From assembly GCA_009746045.1 (NCBI GenBank), contig RPFO01000115.1, positions 1,535,234 through 1,599,233 of the forward strand: 64,000 bases of DNA, in the 5' to 3' direction. Of the stretch, positions 11,677-21,937 are shown one piece after another; positions within the stretch are counted from its first letter, which is position 1; every line of letters begins with the position of its first letter. The notes under the pieces are model-generated. The model saw nothing but the letters and a program-made list of their open reading frames with translations. It was not told the origin of the DNA and did not search any database. Source of the stretch: Mesostigma viride (taxonomy: Eukaryota; Streptophyta; Mesostigmatophyceae; Mesostigmatales; Mesostigmataceae). A program made the position numbers and the translations under genes.

Positions 11677-12096
11677 CGTGGCCATGTACATGTACGCCTC
11701 CTAGAGGCACTATCCCAGCTAAGCCACGCGCTTTATTTAATCATGTACATGTGTGCCTATGATGAGCCACACTCCAGATGCCTGCCTAGCTTTATTTAGT
11801 TATGCTGTGCCCATGCAGAGAGTTGCTCTCTGCTGAGATGCCACGCTCTAGGTTTGTATAGCCATGATGATCTTCCCCCTCACAGGCATGCTCCCCCCCT
11901 TACCCGGGCATAGCGTGATAGACCATGAGGGTGCAGGTGCCCTGGTGAGCAGACACTAGAGCAGGGGTCCTTTACATCCCCACCCTTGCAGGAAGTAGCT
12001 TAGGATGTATGATAGGCCATATGCCCCCTCTCAAGGGCTATGTGCTACATATACTCCCAACGGAGTTATGTTACAATTCAATTCAATTCAATTCAA

Positions 12097-12574
12097 GGAA
12101 AGAGGTTGAAATACTTACCAACAGTCCGCTAAATTAAAGTGGAGCCCCAGCAGCGTGTTCAATGTATGGCCTAGCTGTTAAAGCTGGATAAGCTCCAGGG
12201 TTGCAAATCAACACTGTCACCTATATGTGCTGAGTGTTGAATACAGGACATGTACCTTCTGTTTGTTGCCTTCAGGCTCAGCTTCCTACGCCATGAATTA
12301 CACGTGGAAGAATGAACAGGCGCACATCACGCTGCCGGTTTGGGGAGGCTGGCCATGGCTTACGTCTCCCTCTCGAGCAGCGATGCTTGACGAGGCGTCC
12401 GGCGTAACATGAACGAGGCGCTTTCACGAGCCTAGTCGGGGAAAGAGATCGACAGGCAGAAAATCTGGAAGGGGAACGGGGCTGGCTTCACCCTACCTTG
12501 GATCCGGATGCCGAAAAAGCAGGTTCCACTGTACAGCGTCGACTCAACCAGCGCGATGCATATTCATGCTTCAT
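12097..12574. other. Unassigned sequence between retroelement copies
   Basis: Roughly 480 bases between the tail of copy A and the target duplication of copy C. No gene, domain or repeat recognised. One 61-codon plus-strand frame has no visible domain. Confidence 0.5.
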
Positions 12575-12585
12575 TTCGCAACGAT

Positions 12586-14599
12586 TAATTAATTAATTAA
12601 TTATCAACATCACTCCGTTGGGAGTCAATGTATAGCACATATCCCTGAGAAGGGGCATATGGCTTTTAATACATCCTAGTCTACTTCATGCCAGGGCATG
12701 GGAATGTAAGCTACCCGTGCTCTAGGTGCACCAGGGCACCCGCACCACCATGCTGTCTCAGGTTCAACCCGCCTAAGGGGGGGATCCTGGCACGGGGGAG
12801 GAAGATATGCATCGTGGCTATACAAGAGCTAGGACATGGCTTCTCGACAGAGAGCATCTCCGCTCCGTCTGCATGGCATAGCATGGCTAAATTCTTAATG
12901 CAACATCCATGGGGGTCCCATTATAGGCATGGCGTGGCTAAATTCTGAAGGCAACATCCATGGGGGCCATTATGGGCGCACATGCGCGTGGGCCACATAC
13001 TAGGCTAAGCCTTACTAATTAATCTACACTACTGGTATATATATTCCTAGTCTGAGGTGGCAGGATGAGGGGGCTGCCAGGGCTTGTGGTCAACGTGGAT
13101 GACCGCCCCCCTCCAGTATACCGTCTTCCCCCTTGCGCTCTGCCGGAGCTGGAGGTAGGTCGGCCATAGCTCGCGTCGCCGCTGTTGCTGGGCCAGGGTC
13201 AAGTCGTCGTCCAGCGTGAAGCGAGTCTCCGAGAGCTTCTTGCGGCATTAAGGAACGCCAGCTTGTCCGCCATGTACTTAAAGGTGAGGAGCACGGGTGC
13301 CGGGCCAGCCTTCCCCCGCGCGCGGGGGACGGAGGCGGACAGCCGACATGTCCAGCTCACCAGTGAGTAACATGGGGGCAAGAATGGCGCGCTTAAATGC
13401 CTCAAGAAGGCTCGTGGAGGTCTCACCTGCCAGCTAGTCGAAGTGCTTGACGATGACATTGTGGCTGCGCCGGGCGATGTCGGCTTCCTCGCGAAGGTCG
13501 AGGGCTTGTTGCTTGAGTTGTGCCGAGATGGTGGAGGTGGTACGTGGAGGTGGTGTGCTGCTTAAGCAAGTCCGCCCAGGTACGTGGAGGGATCGAGCAT
13601 CGCCAGCCGGGCCAGCAGGCGCCGGCTGGGCGGCGATGTCCAATTCACCGCCTGGGCGGTGCCGGAGGCCGGCGGTGTCATGCAAGCTCTCAAGGGCGTT
13701 GGCGGTGGCTTGAAGGCGTTGGTCGAGGTCGAGGAGCTGGGCTTTGATGTCGGCAGTGGAGGCGGAAATGGCAGTGGAGGTGGAGGCGGCGGCGGTGGAA
13801 ATGTGAGGAAGTTCAGCAGTCAGCGTGCCACCGATTGCTGCTATGTCGGCAGCAAGGGGGGTCACGTGCTGCTGAAAGGCTTCCGTGAGGATGGAGCGGA
13901 GGGTGGGGGCGGAGATGGATGGAGCCCAGATCTCGCCGTCAGAGCGCTGGAGAAGGGCGTTGAGGATGGTGTGTTGGAGGTGGGCGCGGTTGCACCCGTC
14001 CAGCACGCTGATGTTATGCCACCAGCTGCCGTCGGCGCAGATGAGGCGATTGATGTCGATCGTAGAAATGGAGGCACAGGTCATAAAGCGAGGCGTAGTC
14101 CCCGTAGAAGAGGCAACGCAGGGCAGTTGCCGGGGACATGTTGGTCCAGTCGTGATCATCGACCTTGAAAGGTTCAGGCCGAAAGCGCGGTTCTTTGGGG
14201 CGTGAAAACCCTCCTGTGTTGTCGGCTGGGCGGCTAAAAAGGGTCAGGCGATGCCGATGGCGAGGCATTGAGCCCGGGAGGGTGCTGGGCGACCACCAGT
14301 GCACGACTAGTGTCACCGCTGCCTGCCGAACCTGATGGCGAAGCTGCAGCCGGGGCTGCAGACGTATTTTCATTGCCGAGCGCAGCCGCCAGGCTGCGTT
14401 GCGTCAAGGGGCGTTTGCTCGCCATATATTGCGTAATAGCGTCGGAAAATTATATCAGCATGTGCGTCTTAGAAAGACGAAGCGATAGTGATATTCACGA
14501 CTAATTTCGGTGCTCAAACGTGAAAGTAATGAGCTCCGACAGCCATGGCTACCTCGTGGCCGGGATTTGACTTTGAAAAGCTTCGACCGCGGGCAAAGC
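12586..14599 (-). mobile_element. Family-X retroelement copy C, complete
   Basis: Flanked by an 11-bp target duplication TTCGCAACGAT at 12575-12585 and 14600-14610. It has the same organisation as copy B: shared 5' block, leader hairpin CGTCTT-TCT-AAGACG, ORF1-like region, 3' UTR, hairpin ACTCC-CAAC-GGAGT (12612-12625) and (TTAA)n tail. About 40 extra bases precede the shared 5' block, so 5' ends differ between insertions. It is more diverged than B in the coding region. Confidence 0.85.
13040..14425 (-). pseudogene. Family-X ORF1-like protein, copy C
   Basis: The N-terminus MASKRPLTQRSLAAALGNEN matches copy B. The middle (to 13434) preserves the best view of the linker and helical region (LQHTILNALLQRSDGEIW, DIKAQLLDLDQRLQATANALESL) and the start of the C-terminal domain (DLREEADIARRSHNVIVKHFD). 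The remainder is shifted and partly deleted. Several frameshifts make it non-coding. Confidence 0.65.
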
Positions 14600-14610
14600 T
14601 TCGCAACGAT

Positions 14611-16351
14611 CGCAGACGATATTCAGTGATGAGCGCAGGTCTACACTACAGAGCCAGCAAAAAATCAGGCTGGGCTTCGCTCTAGAAGTTGTTGAAGCGC
14701 CCTGCGCAAATGGGATGACAAAAATGAAAGAAACGAGGGAGTGACATATTTTTACGTGCGTTGCCATGATCAGCCCCGCACGCACCCTCCTGGCAGTTCC
14801 AACTGCTGCGGCAACGAGGCATTTACAATGGCAGTCGTTTTAACAAAAAGTTTTTTTCGGTCAAAAATTTTTGAATTAGTCATAGAATCGTGCTATAGTC
14901 AGCAAAATTGGTGCGAGAGGTCCCCAGTTCGATTCCGGTCGGATTCATTTACAGATAGCGTTTTTCCGCGTTTTCCGCGGCCCGGCACTGAACGCAAATG
15001 GTTTTCACCTTTGCGGAATGCCTGATCAGAATAGAATCGTGCGAGCGGCTTACCTCGAACTACACTGTCGCCGTTTTCGATAAGTTTCCGGTGTGACTTT
15101 TTGGGGGTCCATTGCAAAATGCAGCGGACCTGACCCGACCTCACGAAAATGCCCGCCCTTTTTCTGTTTTCCTGAAAAAATGGGCCGATTTCTTTAGGAT
15201 AAAAAAATATCTACGTGAAGTAGATGAGTTATGAAGGCTCAAAATGAATTCGATGTCCGTAATGTGTTCTCAGGACGGTCGCTAGGATTTTCACGGCCGC
15301 CATGGGTGCTGCGTGACTTTTTGCCTCGTCGTCACCTTCCCGCCCACCAGATTTTCGGGATCTCGCGCCAATTTGGTGACGGAGTAAGATGGTCGTTAAT
15401 TTTTGGCGGGGCTCGGACCGTTGTGGATGGGGGCCGCAATCGATGATGGGATAGCTTAGGCATTACAGCACTTGAATCGATATTAGCGCACAGCGTTATA
15501 GTACCTTCAATTAGCTCTGGCACCTTGTGGCCATCAGCTTGCGCCTTAATTAGCCGACGTCTTGAGCCCACCTCACATTTGTAGCATAAGCTATGCGTCA
15601 GCCTACCTACATGGTATTGCACTGGTTGTACTGCACCCACAGTGTTGCGCTCCGGCACAATGCCGTGGAGAGAGCGCTCTGTGGCCTGCCCACCTGCGGC
15701 AGTGAGAGAAGCTAGGGCGCCTTCCCTCCTTCTCGCTGTGTATATAGGGTTGAAGGTTCCTTTACTCTGTATTGGCACCCACGTGACGCAGTCGCGTGCT
15801 TATTAATTAATTAATGAAGTAATCGATGTGCAGAAGGTTCTCATTGATGCAGGGATGCGGTTGATAAATAGTCCCATAATTGGTTACAAAAATTAATCGC
15901 AGCAAAATTTAACCCGTGAAATCCATCCATCTTGGTGGACTACAGTCAGATCTCACAAGCACTTCTCAGGCATGTTTATATACAGTGTGCTTGTGGCTTC
16001 CTCTGCTCTATGGTGGCCCACCATGGCTCCACATTCCAGGTCCTGTATGCAGGTTGCAAATGGCCTGCACAATGTGGAGTTTGACAGTGGCACCTTCAAC
16101 AAAGAAAGGAAACTAGGTTAATGATCTGCCATAATGGCATATATATGCACTGTACAGGTAGGCAAGTTGACCCTGATGCGGCGGCAGGTTGCTGGCTGTC
16201 GGCCAGAAGCTAATTACATACACAATGATCCCAGCCAGATAGGGGGCAGGGCATCATTTAATCAACAGGCAGGCAGCCGTGCACAACAACGCCCCCGCAA
16301 TGCGCAAAGTTATATACAAACAGGGCTCATCCAGACAGGGGTCATTGCCAT
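14611..16351. other. Unassigned intergenic region
   Basis: No gene is supported. A minus-strand frame of 148 codons (15332-15778) has no recognisable domain. A T-arm-like stretch (ttcgattcc near 14930) looks like a degraded tRNA-derived relic. A short TTAA run near 15802-15815 may be the tail of a decayed retroposon. The last 200 bases would include the 3' UTR of the minus-strand RRM gene. Confidence 0.5.
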
Positions 16352-17203
16352 CTAGAATGTTTTCAGAGGCACTGTCCTCACAATGCCCTTCCAGCGTGTG
16401 CCGTCAGGCCCTCTAGGCTGTCGTACAGGGACGTAGACAGACGGGCTGGTGCCAGAGGATTGGTAGCCGGAAGATAGTGACGATGACGAGGAGCTTCGGC
16501 TCGAGGCATCAATAGGCCTTGGAGTAGGCGTGGCGATAGCGCCACTGCTCTTCATGGATGCCAGGACCGACTCGGCAATTCTGAGAGCGTCCGCTAGGAG
16601 CGCAGGTGCCGGCTGACCTCGACCGACGTGATTGGCTTTGCCATCAGGGAGAACCGGCGCTGGAGATGACTGGATTGTACTGGACGTGACATGGTCTTTG
16701 TCGTATCGCTGGGCCTCCCACCGCCTGCCACGCGCGCACACGCCTTTCGCAGCGACCACGGCGCGCTCGGCGAGGGTTACTGAAGGATACTGTACAAATG
16801 CAGTCCCCCGGAAGCAGCCGGCTGTGTTGTAAGCGTACTCAATGGAGATAGGCGGTGCACCCACGGCTGCAAGTTCCTCTTTCATATCTGCCTCGGTTGT
16901 ATCGTAATGCACGTTTTTAATAACAATTGTTTTTTCGTCATGCACAGGTTTCCGCGGCGTGTCGAGAGGCCGCCTGGACCGTGGAACCTTGGCGAGGTCC
17001 TGCTGCTGCGGCAAAGCAGTCGCGCATGAATGCGCACGAACTGTACTCGCGACCTCCACGGAGGCACGGGGAAGGCCAAGTTTGGCACCTGGGACGCCAT
17101 GCCGGGGCGCATTTCCTGTGCCTGCCCGACGGTGAACGAAGTTGCTTTCCTGAGCATTGCCGGAGGCGGGGTTAAATTGTAGTAGGTTAACGGAGGGAGG
17201 CAT
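16352..17203 (-). CDS. RRM-domain protein, PIN4/Mdt1-like
   Basis: Single-exon reading frame of 283 residues if it starts at the ATG at 17203 (MPPSVNLLQFNP). The frame stays open 42 codons further upstream to 17329, but that part looks like 5' UTR. One RNA-recognition motif spans residues 91-170: RNP2-like IVIKNV and RNP1-like FRGTAFVQY, with the spacing and the IEYAYNTAGCFRG segment typical of the fungal PIN4/Cip2 group. Residues 1-90 and the Ser-rich C-terminus (SSRSSSSSSLSSG near residue 245) look disordered. Expected role: cytoplasmic mRNA binding. The RRM assignment is solid; the subfamily is inferred from two motifs. Its neighbours give no functional hint. Confidence 0.7.
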   Translation of the reverse strand: MPPSVNLLQFNPASGNAQESNFVHRRAGTGNAPRHGVPGAKLGLPRASVEVASTVRAHSCATALPQQQDLAKVPRSRRPLDTPRKPVHDEKTIVIKNVHYDTTEADMKEELAAVGAPPISIEYAYNTAGCFRGTAFVQYPSVTLAERAVVAAKGVCARGRRWEAQRYDKDHVTSSTIQSSPAPVLPDGKANHVGRGQPAPALLADALRIAESVLASMKSSGAIATPTPRPIDASSRSSSSSSLSSGYQSSGTSPSVYVPVRQPRGPDGTRWKGIVRTVPLKTF

Positions 17204-18336
17204 TTTGGAATGTGACCTTATACAAGAACGCCTTCCTCGGGCAAATGTGTGTTCAAACCCGGAACTCCAGGTGTGATTTCGGGTTCTTATGCCTATTTTC
17301 ACAACCGTTGTCTGTAAGGGCGTTGCCAAATGCCAACTGGGCGCACTGACGTTGCGGTTTGACTGCCGAAACGCCGGGTTCAGCGCGCATCTAATGAAGT
17401 TCTTTCCCGCCTCTGTGCAACGTGTTCAAGGGAGCCGGTGGCTAATCACATCGTCACAGCAGCACATCTGTCACAGCTCCCAAGAAAATCTGCAAACGGC
17501 AAAAGATCAAGGCCGAGTTGTTTATCGGTGATTCGGTGGTACTCTGGGAAATCGCCAATCAGCATGTTCGTGGACTCATTCTTCAGTGCCGCGTGTTTTT
17601 GCAACCAATGCTCCACGAAGGAGTTTCCCTGCAAAGCAAGGAGCCAATTAGCGTTTAGTGTTGGTGGAAGCGGTCGAAAAGTGGCGTGGGCGGCTGGGCG
17701 CACCAAAGATCCCACCTATCGTGTCTCTCTTCGCCTCGGAAAGCCCGGGAAAAGGTATTCCCGCCCTTTCTGTGTCTGAACTCATTACCGATTCGGTTCG
17801 AAGTCCTCGTGTTTGCCTTATCAATGCCCACGTCCCTTTCATTGGGAGCCAATCAGCGCGTAGATTTGGGGATGCTCATCGATACCTCATCGAAATCCCC
17901 TTCGGAAAAGGCAGGCCAGTATCCTCGCGAATCCGGGTACATCCTTCGGTGGCTTATCGACGACTCTCACCCATGTTCTGGTGGCTAGCTACTTGGGAAA
18001 AATCCCATAAGGTTGGTCCAGACAGTAAAAAATCTGACACATCTCTGCTGCCCATACTGTTGTTGTTGTTGTTGCCCACGCCGCACATAATAACCCAGTC
18101 GGACCACCGGCGCGGGAATAAACTCAGGCTCAACTCAACGCCGCACAACCGTTGGATCCACTAATTAAAATAACCCATAGTACCCTAGACACGGGCGCTC
18201 GCCACTGAACCCGCCACGCGTGGCCGTGGCGAAACCAATCTTACTGGTCAAAACGCCACACAAGTGGCCGAGCGACACCACTACACTAAGTTCAGAACGC
18301 CACACTTGGCGACCTGCAAAAACCTTACCTGCTCGA
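17204..18336. other. Intergenic region upstream of the RRM gene
   Basis: Probably holds the promoter of the minus-strand RRM gene. No core element is recognisable. Plus-strand open frames of up to 168 codons (17658-18164) have no visible domain. Confidence 0.4.
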
Positions 18337-18349
18337 AACGATGGCCGCA

Positions 18350-18766
18350 TGGACGGCATCGCCACCCACTCTCCCAATCAGCGTGCGTACCATCATTTTC
18401 GGTATTGCTGGCACACCAGGGTCCGAGCTTTCAGTTTCCCAAGCAGAATGGATATGGCTACGCACTACTATGCTATACGCGATCTGGACCATACGCAACG
18501 AGACAGTCTTTAAGGTCCGCGAGGAGTATACCCGCGGCGGCGTAGTCCGGCGCTTTATATACCTATGGAATGCGGCTATGCGCCGCTACTGGCTGTTAGC
18601 TCAGGAACAACACAGGGTGTGGGACCCAGGGCCCAATAACGACAAGCCCAGCCCGCTCCAGCTTTTTCATGATCTACTGGGCCGTAATCAGGTATTCACC
18701 AGTATGCCTCATGGCGACATCACTCAGGTCCAATGGCTTCCCTGGTCTAATAACGCGCCCTATTAG
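18350..18766 (+). pseudogene. C-terminal remnant of a LINE polyprotein
   Basis: The reading includes WLRTTMLYAIWTIRNETVF and GGVVRRFIYLWNAAMRRYW, a Trp/Arg-rich helical block like the extreme C-terminus (after the zf-RVT zinc knuckle) of LINE ORF2 proteins, then a stop at 18764-18766. The remainder of the protein is missing through 5' truncation. Family assignment rests on this block plus the TSD and poly(A) structure. Confidence 0.5.
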
Positions 18767-18896
18767 CCTTTCACCTGTCACCGCCACACGTGTGTGTGCC
18801 CACCTTCATTAGGATTCGCTGATACTCATTTCCCCTCTCACCTCTTTGGTCCATAATTGGCTAATAAAATATACCCATTTCCCCGAAAAAAAAAAA
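18350..18896 (+). mobile_element. 5'-truncated poly(A) LINE (family P)
   Basis: Flanked by the 13-bp duplication AACGATGGCCGCA at 18337-18349 and 18897-18909. It contains the C-terminal codons of a LINE-type ORF, a short 3' UTR with AATAAA-like AATAAAATATA (18863-18873), and a run of A just before the right duplication. Unlike families X, Y and Z it has a plain poly(A) tail, so at least two priming classes of LINE have been active here. Confidence 0.75.
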
Positions 18897-18909
18897 AACG
18901 ATGGCCGCA

Positions 18910-19896
18910 GGTGTGTGCCCACCTTTAATTGCCCCGAAAACGATGGCCGCAGGGCGTGGCACCCCCCCTCCCCACGTTTAAGATTGGGAGATTGGAAAGA
19001 TTGGGATCCGACCAATCCAGGGCTCAAGATCTTAAAGAATTAAAATACTGTGATTCGTTTCTACTCAATTTAAATATATCCAAATAATATTATACTACTA
19101 GTAGACTATTAGGGGTCCAGTATCTCAACGCTCTCACCTTGTCGGCCCTCGGGCCATGCGGCCCTCGTGACTACAAGTCGGCCCTCGTGACCACTAATAG
19201 CGCTGGTCCCACTCGGGTCCAGTGACACAAGCTACACATGTCCCCGCTGAGTATCCTTGTATGTATGTTTGTGTCTTGTGATGGCACGCTGTTCAGTGTC
19301 CTGGCCCTCGGCCGTTTCCAAATGCTGACACTACCTATGGGGGTCAGTATAGCCTAACCAGCCTGTATGTAGGCAGTAGGCACGCAACCACTCCTGTTAC
19401 CTGTTTGATATACGATAGGTAAAGAAACGTCGGATCTTACTGCACTTACCTGCACATAGTAATCCGATCAAATCCCATCTGCCGCGTTGCCGACAAATTG
19501 CCTGCGGGTACCATGATACATCCTCGCCAGGTTTCGCAAGCAGGCGAGCACGCTGTACTGTACACGCAGTACACATCATGTCCCTCAAAAACACTCTTGG
19601 AGGAATGGACATAATTATGCAAAGTAATATGTTGACTCGCGCTGCCCTCGTTAAGCGCGCTAATCCATGGCATTAATTGCAGCTGCAGACGCGTTACCTG
19701 TTAGGTAAATTTGTCTGGAAAGGCTGAGTGCAAATCGGACATCATGTGGGGATAGGATCCCACTATATGCGTAACTTGCGATGACGGGTATCTAGGTACT
19801 TGGAGGAGGTTTAGTTTGGAGGTTTGAATTGGAGGTTTAGTTTGGAGGTGGCCACTCTGTCGGGGTTGCTTACGCGCAGATGCTCTGCTGGTAAAC
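18910..19896. other. Upstream region of the CHD-FYR gene
   Basis: Contains a third copy of the AACGATGGCCGCA target (18939-18951) and short direct repeats (cggccctcgtga near 19160-19190; ggaggtttagtttgga near 19803-19850). The 5' UTR and promoter of the large gene should lie here. No canonical TATA or initiator can be singled out. Confidence 0.5.
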
Positions 19897-21937
19897 ATGA
19901 ATCCTCAAGAAATGCAGCCGCTAGGGCGGCTGAAAGAACGCGAAGGCTCGCAAGAGAGAAACTTCTCTCAGTATCCACCCCCGCACGTAGTGCCGCGCCA
20001 TGTGGGGCCTCAAGGCCATTATCGAGGCAACCCGGTGGAGGATTTTCAAGTTGGAGAGCCCGGGCGGCGCGCCGAAGGATGGTCAGAAGTACAAGGTTTG
20101 CTGGCTGCGGCGGCCTCCATGCAATACCCGCAAGGGTACCGGCAGCAGCACGTGGGCATGGGGGTGGTCAACGTGCCGCAGCACATGCCGTATGACGTGA
20201 ACATGCATGGGCAGGTGCCGCACCACTACCAGCCACAACAGGGCCATCTGCAGCAGCCGCTGCATGCGTCCCGTGGGCTGGATCAGGGCCAGGAGCGGCC
20301 AGATATGCTCCAGGGTGGCCGGCCGCTCCTGCGAGACCCCCGGCCAGAGCGCAGCCACGAGGAGATGGACATGGGCGGCTACTCCCGCTCACCGTCACCG
20401 TCCCCCCGCAGCCAAGCACACCACGCGCCGGGCATGCCCTACGCGGCGCCCAACGCGCCCTACCCCCCCGGCATGCCACCTGGCGCGCGCGCACACGAGC
20501 CCATGGAGCCAAGGAAAGGTCGCGCTGGCGCCGAGGAGGGCATGATGATGGGCATCCCGCAAGGGGGAAGGAAGAGCAGCAGCGGTGGCGGCATGGGCGA
20601 GGGGGGTCCAAAGTTGGTGGGGGGCATGCCACCTATGGCGGGTGATGAGGACAGGGACATCAAGATGGTCCCTGGCATGCCCACCGCGCGCACCGCAGGG
20701 TACCGCGGCATGGCCCCCGGGCTTTCCGGCCAGGAGTTGGCGCCATACCCTGGGCAGTACATTGGGGGGGGTGGCAGGGGGCCTGGGTCCATGCCCCCCT
20801 CCCCGACCGTCTCAGGGGGGGATCGCCTGGGCGCCTCCCACCCTGTCAGCCCCCTGGTCGGCCAGGGTGATGTCAGCATGGGCGTGGGCCGGTCGCCTTA
20901 CCTGCACTCGTCAGGTCATGGCGTGCCGATGCCAGGGTCCCTGGGGCACCGTGGCGGTCCTCCGCTGTCAGATGCCGAGTATGGCATGGCCCGCGGTGCC
21001 GCCCCCATGCCCCTGCCATCTGGTCTGTCGCCTCAACAGGCACCGCCGCAGCAGGGGGCGGGGCTCTACCCGCTGCAGGGTACGCGCGGTATGTCGGCGC
21101 AGGCACAGCCCTACTACCAGTCACCGCAACCAGCGCTGGCCTCGCAACCCCTTGTGGGCCAAGGTCAGCCCCGCCTCTCACGCAACAGCCGGCCGTCCCC
21201 GCAGGTGAACGAAGGGGGGGCGATCCAGCCCTCACGCGGCGGCAGGCGGCCAGCGCCCGATGAGCGTGCGCGCAGGCAGGAGGAGTATGCCGATGGGGAG
21301 GATAGTGACAGCGGGTGGTCTGGGGACCAAGGGGGACCAATCGGGGGGGGTGCGGGTGGGCAGGCCCCACCCGGCGCCCTGGCAAGCGTATCACCAGCGG
21401 CATCCATGCCGAGGGCCAAGGAGTGGCAAGCAGGTGGGGGGGGCAGCCCTGGGTTGCCACACCCACTTGGCGACGGTATGGCCCGACCTCTCAGCGCACC
21501 ATCACGGCCCCTGGCAGCGGACATGGATGTGGGCGGACACACAGGTGAATGGGGGGACGCGGGGGCATCCTCCGGCGCTGCCCATGGCAGTGCACCCAGC
21601 CACAGCCCGTCCGGCATGTGCGGAGCTTCCCCATCCCCCTCGCCTCCTTCCTCCCGTACTCCCTCGCCTCCCCCCTCCCCTGCTGCTGGTGAGAGCCCCC
21701 CCCCCGCCCCTCCTCCCGCGTGCACTGACGCAAGGGCTCCGGCCAGCGCAGCTGCGGGTGGCAGTGTCGGAGCGCTGGGGGAGAGAGCTCAGGGTGGAGC
21801 CGGCTCCGTTGCGGGGGATGCCCCCCTGGCGATCCCTGCCAGCAGCTGGTCAGACCCGGCGAGTCTCGCGCAAGAGGACGGGTCGGAGACGGAGTCGGAG
21901 CCCTCCGAATACGACGCAGACGAGGACGAGGGCGAGG
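19897..21937 (+). other. Exon 1 of the CHD-FYR gene: disordered N-terminus
   Basis: 680 residues rich in Pro, Gly, Met, Ser and Gln, from MNPQEMQPLGRL, with many RGG/PGM-like patches and an acidic end (SEYDADEDEGE). No folded domain is seen. The donor is taken at 21938 (gtgggtg), phase 1, because this joins in frame to a 24-base microexon at 22746-22769 (YEYLHNK) and then to 23532. That exon carries a basic helical segment (RVMALRRRALRGRVQ). Confidence 0.65.

Larger units (their letters stand above)
8018..12096 (+). mobile_element. Family-X retroelement copy A (interrupted by copy B)
   Basis: The plus-strand element begins with the 5' block CCACGAGGTAGCCATGGC shared with copies B and C. It carries an ORF1-like pseudogene, then a 3' UTR at 9663-9718 that resumes at 11692-12096. 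The 3' end has TGTGCTACAT, the hairpin ACTCC-CAAC-GGAGT (12053-12066), ATGTTA and a CAATT-repeat tail to 12096. Copy B (9719-11676) is inserted in the 3' UTR in opposite orientation. The leader after the 5' block differs from B and C, suggesting recombination or a subfamily. I found no convincing target duplication for A. Confidence 0.75.

Noticed and set aside
14425-14560. Hammerhead ribozyme at the family-X 5' end
   Set aside because: CTGATA is present but the CUGAUGA and GAAA core with three stems is not.
14880-14960. Possible tRNA gene (ttcgattcc T-loop)
   Set aside because: Neither the T stem nor an acceptor stem pairs properly. The minus-strand reading ESDRNRTGDL is the familiar false peptide from tRNA-like DNA. 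At most a degraded relic.
17225-17290. Second T-arm-like stretch (gttcaaacccgg)
   Set aside because: No cloverleaf can be drawn around it.
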